Translations under genes and position numbers: made by a program
Notes under the pieces: model-generated
The model's database searches: none
What the model saw: the letters and a program-made list of their open reading frames with translations, nothing else
Told to the model about the DNA's origin: nothing
In this document: positions 51,383 through 60,205 of the stretch, in pieces
How positions within the stretch are numbered: position 1 is the first letter of the stretch
Layout of the letters: each line of letters begins with the position of its first letter
DNA from: Effrenium voratum
Taxonomy: Eukaryota > Sar > Dinophyceae > Suessiales > Symbiodiniaceae
Reading direction: 5' to 3'
Assembly (NCBI GenBank): GCA_963377175.1
Contig: CAUJNA010003326.1
Location: forward strand, 177,001-241,000
DNA: 64,000 bases

Positions 51383-54300
51383 GGACGCCGGGTCAGGAAA
51401 GGATGATGATGCGACCCTTCCTGACATTGGGAAGCTGTCCGTGACGGAGAAGAAGAAGGACGACATGGACGTGGATCAGGAAGGCTCCAAGAAGGATTCC
51501 ACCGGGACGAAGGAGCCCACGCCTCGGGGTACTGAGGCTGGGAAGACAGACCCGAGTGGGATCACCAACTTCAAAGGGGCTACCTTCGAGGAGTACCGGA
51601 AGACTGCTCCTGACTACGAGTACAGCGGGGAGGGAGATGATCGAAGGATCCTTCCCAAGAACACTCCGATAGACATGGAGAAGTCGTTGCCGGCCGAGGT
51701 AGCGCTCTTGATTCCGAGAGCAGTGGCCACGCAGAAGGAGGCTGAGGAAGCCGAGAGGGCCGCAATGGAGGCCATCCGCGGGGATTATAGGCTTCCGGAT
51801 GTGGGTCAAGAGGACAGGGAGAAGGTCGACCCTTACACCGTGACGGACGAAGACTTGGCTGCGTCGGTAGACGCGTTGACTAGGAGGTTGAGCAACATGC
51901 CTGAGTGGTCGGGAAATATGATCGACCCTGTGAAGTCTGCTGAGCTGGTCGCGGCGAGATGGGGCGGAAAGGCGAGTTATGACAAGCCTGAGGCTCCTCT
52001 GACTGAGGCCGGGATGAAGAGTGCGTCATTGGAGGATCGTGCCTACGCACTATCGCAGCTGAATCAGATGGTGAACTTTCACAAGAAGCACCTCTGCTCT
52101 GGGCGAGGAGCGCCTCTGGTGAGTGCAGCCGCCCCTAGTGGACCCTTTGCTCCTGACCAGTTGGATGATAGCAGGAAGTTCAGGCCTAGTGGGGCGGCGA
52201 GCAAGATGACCTACAATCTTGTGATACTGGATGGGAAGGAGGATTATCTTGCCGATAGGCGAGAGATCAATCCAGAGTTAAGGGAAACGGGAGTTATCCC
52301 TGATGAGGCCGTCACTTGCCAGATTGTGGTTCCCTCGAAGACGAGGTTGGGTGAATACCTCCCGAACTACGAGGAGACCGTGGGCACTGTTGCAGGACGG
52401 GAGGCGGCGAAGGAGTTGATGAGACTGCTCTCGTGCGATTTCGACGGCTTGGTCATCAATTCAAAGAGAGTCTCGGAGTTATTCGAGGAACGTGTGCTGA
52501 AGGAGACCGGACGCGAGGCTGGAAACTGGGTGAAAAGTGACCAGGCCATCTGGTTCCTGAAGGAGATTTCGGGCATGGAGAACGCTGAGATGTCTTGGAA
52601 ATTCTTCATTCCGACGCTTAAAGCTTTCCCGATAGGGCAAGTGGAGGCGATGCTCATGGTCATGTACGACGGGGATGGCGTTCTCCTCAAGGAGAGCACC
52701 AGGTTGGTTGCCGTTAGGCACACGCGGATCGGACGCGACTTGAGTTACAGTGCCGTTAGGCACAGGTATACTCAGGAAGATGCACCTGGCGGATCTCTGA
52801 TGTATGAGATGCATTGGAATGAACTCCCCATGGTGGGATACGTCATCATGAAGTTCTCGGACTTTCGGAAGGCGGTTCAGCTCCAAAGGGTGAGGCGAAA
52901 TGGAAAGGCCATGATCGAGATATTGATCACGAGGCCCGATGTGTACGAGACCATTGGGGATGGTAGGCAGGATGAGGGCCTGATCCCACTTGTGGGAGCC
53001 ATGGCGCCGGATGCTGAGGTATCGCCTTCGTGGTATGTCAGGGACAGGCTGCGGAACTACTCCGGTAGGTACGTGGTGGTAATGGTGGATCTTCGGGTGC
53101 ACTGGTCCTTGGTTGGACCCGTGTTTTTGACGAGAAGGAAGACTCTTGCCGTTAGGAACGAGATCCACATGGGGGCTTGGAAGGCGGCGTATATGTACGA
53201 TGATTACACGATAGTGTACCATCGGGCATGGGACTACGGTGACTTCACCCCCGTTAGGGGAGAGCACAAGCGATCACGGGAAGAGATCAGGCTGAATGTG
53301 ACTGCCACGTTCTGCTTGAGGTGCGCAGAATTGATGCCGAATGGGATGCACTTGTGTCCCGGGTGCGCGCTCCCGGTCTTTTACCCGAACTTTATCCCCA
53401 ACGCGGAGGAAAAGGACTTCGAAACGTGCCACATCGTGCCGGAGTGGGTGAGGACAATGGGGCAGTTCAAGCCCAGGAGGATTCCCTCCGAAGTGGTCGG
53501 AGTCATCAAGAGGAATTTGATTTCCTATTCAATGGCATCCGATCTAAGGATGACGGTGCAGAGCGGCATCAGACTTCCCCCTTATCTTGGTGAAGACAAG
53601 GGAGGTGTCGATGCGGCGTGGGATGAGCTGGCGAAGGTGCTATTCCAATTCTCCTATGTGTCCGGGATTTCGGCATCGGATGCGTTTGTGGAGAAGTGGG
53701 TGGCGAAGCACCTGATCAAGACCAACCAAGTCGATAGATTTGAGTCGGTCACGGAGTACTTCCGGGCCAACCCAAGACACGCTGCTCAGTGGGGTAGGCG
53801 TATGACGACTTCCGTTAGGAAGTTCGCTCGTCATGACACGTACTTGTCATTCTATATTCCGATGGCATACGTGATTGGTTCTGCGGCTGGTCATCTGACC
53901 CCATTGTACCCGACCCATCGAAAGGACGTGGACATCCTGGAGAGTCATGCGTTGATTTCGCAGCTCAGGAAGTACATGGTATCGGAGACGGGGTACGATG
54001 AGAAGAAGAGGTTGAAGGAGGCGATAGCCAAGGTGCAGAAGGCGATCAGCGCCGGACAGTCGGAGCCTCCCGCACCCTTCCGTGACCCGTTCGTCTACGT
54101 TAGTGACGAAAGGGTGAGGACGGTTCTTGACGGTCGTCAACCCGAACCTTTGAACGTGGACATCGAGGGACTCCAATCGGTGCATCATGCTGCGCCGGGT
54201 CCTGGTCCCAAGCAGGAGCCGGTCCCCAAGGGCGGAAAAGGAAAAGGGAAGAAAGGGGAAAAGGGCGGTAAGGGCGGTAGTCCTTCCGGCCCACCACCGA

Positions 54301-55373
54301 AATCAGGTGATGTGCCAGGTAAAGGATCTGGTAAGGGCGGTAGCCCATCTGTCCCAAAGGCGAAGGACGATGCTGGACCTGCTCCAATGGAGGTAGATAC
54401 AGCGGCAGCTCAGCCGAAGAAGTCTTGGGCCGAGATGGTGGTTGAAGGAGCCAGGCCGAGTGCCAAGGCTAAACTGACCCCGATTCCTAAGGCCGAGCCG
54501 AGGGGGAAGGCCGCTTCAGCTTCTGAGGCGAAGGGTGCCCCGGCTCCAAAAGCTGTGGCTAAGGAGACGAAGCAGGCCGAACCGAAGGTTGAGGTCAAGA
54601 AGGAGAAGACAGGAGGAGGTGACGCTCCCGGCGGTAGCCGCGGGTCGGCCGAAGGACAGAAGAGAGAAAGGAAATTCCGTTGGGATCCCGACGAGGCTGC
54701 GAAGGAGTCGACAAAGCGGGAGGCGTCCACGAGGCCTGGCGACGTCGACAGCAGACCAGGTGCGGCAGCGAGAGAAGCTAGCGGGGATGATCTTCACTCC
54801 GCGCTTGGCAGATCTTCGGCAAAGGATGCGGTAGCGCCTTTGACGGCCTCCAAGGCGATGGCAAAGAAGCCTGAAGGCGGGGAGATCCGGCTGCAGTCTG
54901 CTGAGCGGGCTGCGGCGAGCCCGGTGGAGGGTCACTTCCTGGTGCTGCCTGAGAGTTCGGTGGTGGACGCTTTCTTGTCGATCTCCACCAATAGAGTGCT
55001 GAACAAGCAGGTCAGGGATTTCATCAGGAATGGTGAGGACGCGTCGGCACTGGAGGCTCTCAACCAGATCGTGACGAACTCTCGATCTGGGAGGAGGCAT
55101 AGGGAATCGGATGTTTCCCGTACTCCTTCTCGGAGGTCCGTTAGGACCGTGGACACCAGGGATTCCAGAGAGTCGAGAAGGCGCAGATACCGTCCGCGGC
55201 GCGAGGATGATCGAGACCGGAGGAGGGACGATGCTCGTGATCGTCGTGATGATGATTCACTCGATCGGGAGCGAGATCGAAGGCGAGATGATCGCAGGAG
55301 ATCCGAAAGGGATCGTGATAGGGACCGTGCGCGGGGCGGACGTGACCGGAGGAGACGTGACGATAGCCGGTAG
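51291..55373 (+). CDS. Accessory ORF, part 3 (unknown, Zn motif and RS/RD tail)
   Basis: The frame overlaps part 2 by 92 bp; the ATG at 51291 is probably spurious. It has 1,360 codons. Residues about 60-900 look folded. A CxxC pair, FCLRCAELMPNGMHLCPGC at about residue 674-692, is a zinc-ribbon candidate. Residues about 970-1130 form a Lys/Gly/Pro-rich linker (KGGKGKGKKGEKGGKGG). The last 95 residues are dominated by Arg, Asp and Ser (SRTPSRRSVRTVDTRDSRES and long RD repeats), like the RS/RD tails of spliceosomal proteins such as U1-70K. Such a tail may bind RNA or nuclear splicing factors. The function is unknown. Confidence 0.7.
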   Translation: MWTTRAMWILGRVDPGASSSGQPRTEPAPDRDAGSGKDDDATLPDIGKLSVTEKKKDDMDVDQEGSKKDSTGTKEPTPRGTEAGKTDPSGITNFKGATFEEYRKTAPDYEYSGEGDDRRILPKNTPIDMEKSLPAEVALLIPRAVATQKEAEEAERAAMEAIRGDYRLPDVGQEDREKVDPYTVTDEDLAASVDALTRRLSNMPEWSGNMIDPVKSAELVAARWGGKASYDKPEAPLTEAGMKSASLEDRAYALSQLNQMVNFHKKHLCSGRGAPLVSAAAPSGPFAPDQLDDSRKFRPSGAASKMTYNLVILDGKEDYLADRREINPELRETGVIPDEAVTCQIVVPSKTRLGEYLPNYEETVGTVAGREAAKELMRLLSCDFDGLVINSKRVSELFEERVLKETGREAGNWVKSDQAIWFLKEISGMENAEMSWKFFIPTLKAFPIGQVEAMLMVMYDGDGVLLKESTRLVAVRHTRIGRDLSYSAVRHRYTQEDAPGGSLMYEMHWNELPMVGYVIMKFSDFRKAVQLQRVRRNGKAMIEILITRPDVYETIGDGRQDEGLIPLVGAMAPDAEVSPSWYVRDRLRNYSGRYVVVMVDLRVHWSLVGPVFLTRRKTLAVRNEIHMGAWKAAYMYDDYTIVYHRAWDYGDFTPVRGEHKRSREEIRLNVTATFCLRCAELMPNGMHLCPGCALPVFYPNFIPNAEEKDFETCHIVPEWVRTMGQFKPRRIPSEVVGVIKRNLISYSMASDLRMTVQSGIRLPPYLGEDKGGVDAAWDELAKVLFQFSYVSGISASDAFVEKWVAKHLIKTNQVDRFESVTEYFRANPRHAAQWGRRMTTSVRKFARHDTYLSFYIPMAYVIGSAAGHLTPLYPTHRKDVDILESHALISQLRKYMVSETGYDEKKRLKEAIAKVQKAISAGQSEPPAPFRDPFVYVSDERVRTVLDGRQPEPLNVDIEGLQSVHHAAPGPGPKQEPVPKGGKGKGKKGEKGGKGGSPSGPPPKSGDVPGKGSGKGGSPSVPKAKDDAGPAPMEVDTAAAQPKKSWAEMVVEGARPSAKAKLTPIPKAEPRGKAASASEAKGAPAPKAVAKETKQAEPKVEVKKEKTGGGDAPGGSRGSAEGQKRERKFRWDPDEAAKESTKREASTRPGDVDSRPGAAAREASGDDLHSALGRSSAKDAVAPLTASKAMAKKPEGGEIRLQSAERAAASPVEGHFLVLPESSVVDAFLSISTNRVLNKQVRDFIRNGEDASALEALNQIVTNSRSGRRHRESDVSRTPSRRSVRTVDTRDSRESRRRRYRPRREDDRDRRRDDARDRRDDDSLDRERDRRRDDRRRSERDRDRDRARGGRDRRRRDDSR

Positions 55374-55944
55374 GCTGAGTCACGAGGATTGCGGCCGATA
55401 GGCTTGCGTCCATTCTCCAATGGTCGGCGCGGTGCGGAGGTGGTGATGTCCCTCCCGGACCGCTGAGGCGCGGAGGTCATGTCTCTCCCATACCGCTGCT
55501 GGGCTGCTGGACGTGTCCATCGGGAAGCAGTGTGAGTGAGAGGGAAAGCAAACTGATGGGGGGTTACTCCCGGGTTTGCGGAATTCAAGCATTTTTCAGG
55601 TACGCATGGTCAGGAGTACCTCTTGCCGTTAGGCGAGGGTACTAATGGACATACGTTATCTTTTTTTCATGGCTTCTGATAAGAATTAAACTTCTTGCAT
55701 TGTTGATGCAAACAGTTGTGGCCTAATGTCGTCACGTGGACTTTTCCACAAGGTATGTTGGACAGCGTTACCCCGATTAATTCGGGGTGGTGGCGGGAAT
55801 TTAATGCCCGGGATGTCGCGCAACTGCCTTTGTGGGTTTGCTCCACCGCTGACGGCGGTAGTGTCCAGCTGTTTGCGGACGCATGCGAGCAGTTAAATCC
55901 TATCAGTAAATGGCACGCTCCACCCGTCATATGACGGGCTCCTC
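55374..55944 (+). other. 3' untranslated region with palindromes
   Basis: No ORF is supported. Three octamers CCG(A/T/G)TAGG occur (55365, 55394, 55625). Near the end are three structures: TTGCAT-TGTTG-ATGCAA (about 55697-55713), CCCCGA-TTAAT-TCGGGG (55771-55787) and the perfect 16-bp palindrome CCCGTCATATGACGGG (55923-55938). They could act in RNA dimerisation, packaging or 3' end formation; this is a guess. Confidence 0.5.
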
Positions 55945-55954
55945 GTGAGGGGGG
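55945..55954 (+). promoter_or_regulatory. Polypurine tract
   Basis: GTGAGGGGGG immediately precedes the TG of the 3' LTR, the position of the primer for plus-strand synthesis. Confidence 0.8.
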
Positions 55955-56335
55955 TGTGATTAGCCATGATTCATTTCATCACAGGGATGTCGCGGTAGTG
56001 ACTGACCTGTGGTGTTTGGCTCAAGTTTTGGGTTCCGTCGCGCCTCGAATGGGCGTCGCCGAACCCCTGCGTCGACCGACGGCATCTCGGGGGAGAAAGA
56101 GACCTCGGGCCGCCGCCAGGTTGGTAGGGACCAGTCGTGCGGCCTGTTGTCGACCAAGGTTGCGGGTTAACCCTTTTCTTGTTTGGTTTGTTTCCTTTTG
56201 GTTGTTGTTCTCTGGTGTGTGGGAAACCCTGATCTTTGGGACCGGGGATTGGTTTGCTTTTGGGGAACCTTTCTTTTGTGGCTTGTTTACCCCAACTTAC
56301 CCATTGCCTGGGCACAGGCTCGTGCCCGAATCACA
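55955..56335 (+). repeat. 3' LTR
   Basis: 381 bp, TGTGATT to AATCACA, 99.5% identical to 18544-18925. It also keeps TTTGGCTCAAG at 56015-56025. Confidence 0.97.
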
Positions 56336-56340
56336 CTTAA
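56336..56340. repeat. Target-site duplication CTTAA (right)
   Basis: It is identical to 18539-18543. Confidence 0.93.
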
Positions 56341-56455
56341 AAACAACGTGCCATGAAAAAAAAGAGAAGAAGAACCACCCACTTGCCCGAGGTTCGAAAG
56401 GTGCCCTCCAAAGACCAAGCACGAACCACTCCGAGTTGTTTTTTTGTGGGTTCTC

Positions 56456-56560
56456 TTGGCAAGCGGTAGGCTGCTACATCTACACGGGCGTGGTGCCGCG
56501 CTATGCCTCCGGGCGCAGCTCGGTGCGCTGCTTCGTGAAGAAGTCGGCCCGGGGCTTATG
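56456..56560 (+). CDS. Probable host exon beyond the retroelement (partial)
   Basis: A GC-rich open segment encodes AVGCYIYTGVVPRYASGR and SSVRCFVKKSARG. It follows a T-rich tract and a GGCAAG/GGTAG acceptor-like region. With the Cys-rich exon at 18382-18519 it would complete a C..C..C..F..G.C..C pattern as in PAN/apple-like modules. The segments lie 116-120 bp from opposite ends of the element, so the retroelement would sit in an intron. No transcript is available to confirm this. Confidence 0.35.
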
Positions 56561-56582
56561 GGAGGAATGGGAAGTTCAATGA

Positions 56583-57994
56583 CCCCGGGTGAGAAGCCCA
56601 CTATAGAAATATAGGGGTGTTTTTTTTTTGTGGTTTTTATCCCCACTAAAACCAGGGACACCGAATTCGGAGTCAACATTAGGTAGGTGCTGTGACTTGT
56701 CATTGGCGAGTTTCTGAAACACCTTACTGCAGGAAACTCCGCAGTTGCGTGCAAGTTGCCCGCACGAACGCGACGAGCGGGCAGCTGCAGAACATAACAT
56801 CGACTTGGAACTTGAACGACTCAAGAACAAGTATTGTGAAGGAAGAAACCCTGAACTCACTGGATTCTAGGCAAGCCACGCTAGTGACTTTAGTAGGCAA
56901 CCCTTCGCCATTGTCCGTTATTGCACATTCCGGTGACTTCTCACCCGGCTAGCATTTGGACCATCTACAATCGTCTACCAACAAAGATCTTTCCTTACAG
57001 GCTCATTAGCTCATTTCGGACAGCCTCGAAGGACCATGAGAGATTTGAAAAACAACGGTTGTAAAAGGCCAAAGGAGGATGGATGTACAGGCCTCGCGTA
57101 GGTAAATCACTACACGCGCGGAGCCGCATGTAGCCCATTGTCGATGGTGGCCTGGAAAGCTTTGCGTGTAGGCATGGCGTAGGCTCCTGTTGGCAACTTG
57201 CCTGTCTGAGAGGAAAGCAAGCAGGCAGAAGGTTAAACTGTTGAAGACGCAGCTTGCCGTTGAGATTGGCAAGTGTTCTATCTTAGAATTTAACTAAGGA
57301 GCTCATCTTTTTTTTGCATAGGCTCGCAACAGGGACTTTGAATGCATGCAAGCTTCCAAGGGCACCTTCCTGATATTTGCACATGCCGTAGGCGTTGGCG
57401 TAGGCGTGCGCAGCGTCATCGGCATTGCCTTCCAACACAAACACGACTCATTTGTTTAATTCGGCTCAGTGAGTTCTCACTAGGGCAGCAGGGCATCCCT
57501 CAGTTTTCCGGGGCAGTTCCCCTTGTTTGCCTGCAAGAATTAGGAGTCACTGGGTAGGAGAACATGGGCGTTGTGAAGGCTTTGGCAGGGGCTGACAGAT
57601 TTTGGGATTGGGTGAGAGATCTTTTTCATTGCCAAGCTACTCGGCGAGTTGAGCGTACGAGAGATTCCAGCCGCCATGAAGTGTTCTTTCATGGGAAATT
57701 CTGAACCATGGTATGTTAGCTTCTTTTTCACTTCGGATATTCAAGCTTTCGTTCCAGTCTTGCGAGCACGTAAACCTCACGTAGTGTTGGCATTGTCAGC
57801 GATGGGATTTCTCGTGACTCTTCGGCTTGGTTTCGTTGGACGTACTCCGAGGCTGCGGCTACCAACGGGGTGGCCCTTCCGGCGCAGCCCACGCGGGTGG
57901 AGACTTGCGCAACGATTCATCTCCCTGAAGCCTTTTGTGTTCCGCATATTTCCACTTCTGTTGTCTAAGTCCCCAGGATCGTGCCCTTTTGCCA
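56583..57994. other. Flank without complete gene
   Basis: Short islands such as 56690-56940 are open on the plus strand but show no domain. I see nothing else to name. Confidence 0.4.
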
Positions 57995-58090
57995 TTTCTT
58001 TTTTGGGGGAGATTCGGTTCCCCTACTAAAATAGACTGACTACAGAAAAAGGGGTACCCTTATTCTAAACTCTCTACTGGAGGACCTGGT
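57995..58090 (+). repeat. Dispersed repeat R1, copy 3
   Basis: TTTCTTTTTTGGGGGAGATT, GGTTCCCCTACTAAAATAG, ACTACAGAAAAAGGGGTACC, CTTATTCTAAACTCTCTACT and GGAGGACC match the other R1 copies. It has a 4-bp duplication of GACT in the middle. Confidence 0.78.
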
Positions 58091-59599
58091 TGTTTTGAAC
58101 ATCACCATTTAGGCTAATCCAGAGTGAGTTTCCTTGGAGTGATGTTCGAAGGGGCAGTGTAGGGAGCTCTTTGGGGGGGGGGCATAATGTTTTTGGTAGG
58201 GAACCTTTGGTGACTCTGGGGGGCATGGTTGTCGGTGGGGATTCATGTTCACTATTTCGAATGGTATTCCTCGATAAAGTTCAGAGTAGGGAGCACCCAA
58301 ATTCGCTGTTTCATCGTGGCTTCCCCTTCAAAACCACCGTAAGGGGTCCATATTGCGAAGCCTCCGAATCACAATCCGTGGAATTTCAACCGGGTTCCTC
58401 AAATCTGGAGCTCCAGTTGGCTGCGCTTATGCTTTTTTGTCTCGCAGCTGGCCAACAAAGGGGGCCGATCTGATTTGACCTCCAATGGGAATCAAGCACT
58501 ATGAGGAGAAGTCCAGACAAGGGGGTTGATCAATACTCCCTTCGGCCCCAAAATGATGATTAGGAACTTTTCCCATTTATAGTGGTCAAAATCATCTTTT
58601 GTGGTGGTGGTTTTTTTGAAGGGTCACCCCATGTACCCCCCCCACATGGGGGGTAGGGGTCAAAATTAAACTACCACGGGACCACAGACTTTAGTCCTTG
58701 TTTCCGTTTTGGGTACCTACTCCAATTTTTGTAAATCATATGATAGAAAAAGGAGCCACCTGCAAGCTGCGCCGGCCGGCAGCATCTCCCGGGACCCATT
58801 TGCATAAACCAATGTGAACCAGTTATACCGGAAGATCCAGTGGACATTAGCCAAGCACCCACCAAGGTCAAGGTCAAGGGAGATTGCTGGTGTGTTTTTT
58901 TCGACCTTCCTGATGTAGCTGGCGATTTTTGTGAGAAAATCTATGTGATGCCCCATTCTCTTCACCCATCTGTTTCTTTTCCAAAAAGCACTTATTTTCC
59001 GAGAAACTGCGATCCCTGAACAATGGGACCGTGAGAGTACAGGAGCCCACACTTGCCCCAAGCCGACCTTTTCGACTTGCCGTTCAAAGCATGCGGTTCC
59101 AGAAAGGACATACGAAGACGTCTTCATGAGTCCCCTGGTTCTTGTGGGAAAGTTAGAGCTCGTCCCAGTTTTAGGAAAGATACAACTGTTGCATGTAGGG
59201 GAAGAGAAGCAAACTAGCAGTTTGCCATGGTTTGTGGCTGATGTACGCGCTCCAAATACATAGCCTTTATATCCCATTATGCACGTTGGTTGCCCGAGGC
59301 TGCAGGGAATATCAAGATGGATCACGTCCCAGGGGTGATTGCACTTGGGTTGGTGAACCCATCATTTGTGCAAGGGCTGCTACAGGGCCGCTTGTTCAAT
59401 CGACCCGTCTGAATAGCAACTAATATGGTGATTAAGGACCGCTCCGTCTATGGTGGAAGGCTCATTCAGACGAAGGGGTGGATTGACAGGGTTGGGGCCA
59501 ACGCCACTATTGCTCAAACACACACCTCTTTGGCTGGACATATACCTGGGGTAGGGAGAACCAATCCCGTCAGGGCCAAGAGAGGTGGATGTCCAGCAG
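58091..59599. other. Flank without recognisable gene
   Basis: A palindromic C8/G-run string (ACCCCCCCCACATGGGGGGT near 58636-58655) is the only notable structure. No coding region is supported. Confidence 0.4.
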
Positions 59600-59724
59600 T
59601 ACTGTGGATGGACGAAATCCATTTCGCACCGCTTTGAAACCATGGGAAGCCATTGTTGGTATTTACAGCGGAATCATCATTCCAGGGCTTCTTAAGTGGT
59701 GCGGGATTTCGCCCATCCACAGTA
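59600..59724. mobile_element. MITE family C, complete copy (TA duplication)
   Basis: CTGTGGATGGACGAAATCC at the left and GGATTTCGCCCATCCACAG at the right are inverted repeats with one mismatch, each flanked by TA. A TA duplication with such ends fits a Tc1/mariner-type non-autonomous element. A minus-strand copy lies at 9146-9236 and a diverged one at 12157-12246. Confidence 0.82.
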
Positions 59725-59812
59725 TCATTTGTATCTTTGCATCAGTTTGCGCTGTGCGTATTCTCGGGCGTATCAGCCTGCCTTTTGCTTCAGGATCGGC
59801 CAGCTCATGGGC

Positions 59813-59872
59813 ATCGTCCTTCTCATCACGATCGTCCTTCTCATCACGATCGTCCTTCTCATCACGATCGTC
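59813..59872 (+). repeat. 18-bp tandem repeat, three units
   Basis: The unit ATCGTCCTTCTCATCACG is repeated three times with no change and ends in ATCGTCC. It keeps a frame open, but there is no other coding evidence. Confidence 0.85.
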
Positions 59873-60068
59873 CCTTTGGTGCATTTTGCTTGGATGTTAG
59901 GACTTTAACACTTTTTGCCAACTAATGGGCTAAAAGCCGGCGCCAGCTTCTTTTCAGAGCCCTCGATTCATTTTTTGGCTGCTATGATCCATTTTGAGAA
60001 TAAGGGCCCTAGTCCTAAATCAAAGAGGTCACTTAAGCCATTTAAAGGTCACTTAGACCCTTAGGGTT

Positions 60069-60205
60069 GCCCTGGCAAATCGAGCCGCAGCGACACGTGA
60101 ATGCGAATGACACTCACACGGGGGGGGGGGACCGACGCTGGGCAAATCGATCTTCAGCGACACGCGAATGACACTCACGCAGTGAGGACCGACACTAACG
60201 TAAGT
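60069..60205 (+). repeat. Duplicated block with G12 run
   Basis: The block GGCAAATCGA, CAGCGACACG(T/C)GAATG, ACACTCAC(A/G)C and GGACCGAC(G/A)CT occurs twice, at about 60072-60137 and 60139-60195. A G run of about 12 lies in the first copy. Confidence 0.7.

Larger units (their letters stand above)
18544..56335 (+). mobile_element. Giant Ty1/copia LTR retrotransposon with two nested transposons
   Basis: Direct terminal repeats (382 and 381 bp), a shared CTTAA target duplication, a primer-binding site after the left LTR and a purine tract before the right LTR delimit one element of 37,792 bp. The domain order protease, integrase, reverse transcriptase, RNase H is that of Ty1/copia. Two DNA transposons sit inside it (23842-25128 and 30751-43117). 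Removing them with one copy of each target duplication leaves about 24.1 kb, which is very large for a copia element. The excess comes from an oversized Gag, extra pol domains (methyltransferase-like, dUTPase) and about 9 kb of coding sequence after RNase H. The LTRs differ at only two positions, so integration was recent, yet several frameshifts and the insertions make this copy non-autonomous as assembled. Confidence 0.95.

Noticed and set aside
52479..53267. Long minus-strand frame opposite the accessory ORF (also 22122-22907, 46297-46890, 45509-46138)
   Set aside because: Antisense frames are common opposite GC-rich coding sequence with biased third positions; none shows a domain.
46420..55373. 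Envelope gene of an endogenous retrovirus
   Set aside because: No signal peptide, furin-type site or membrane anchor is visible and the C-terminus is an Arg/Asp/Ser tail.
19122..55633. CCGATAGG/GCGATAGC words as cyanobacterial HIP1-like sites or bacterial origin
   Set aside because: HIP1 is the palindrome GCGATCGC; these words are non-palindromic and strand-biased, and the element is clearly a eukaryotic copia retrotransposon.
55956..56582. A 208-codon frame spanning the 3' LTR into the flank
   Set aside because: The LTR part has no coding character and the join with the flank is created by the insertion; only the last 35 codons look like a host exon.
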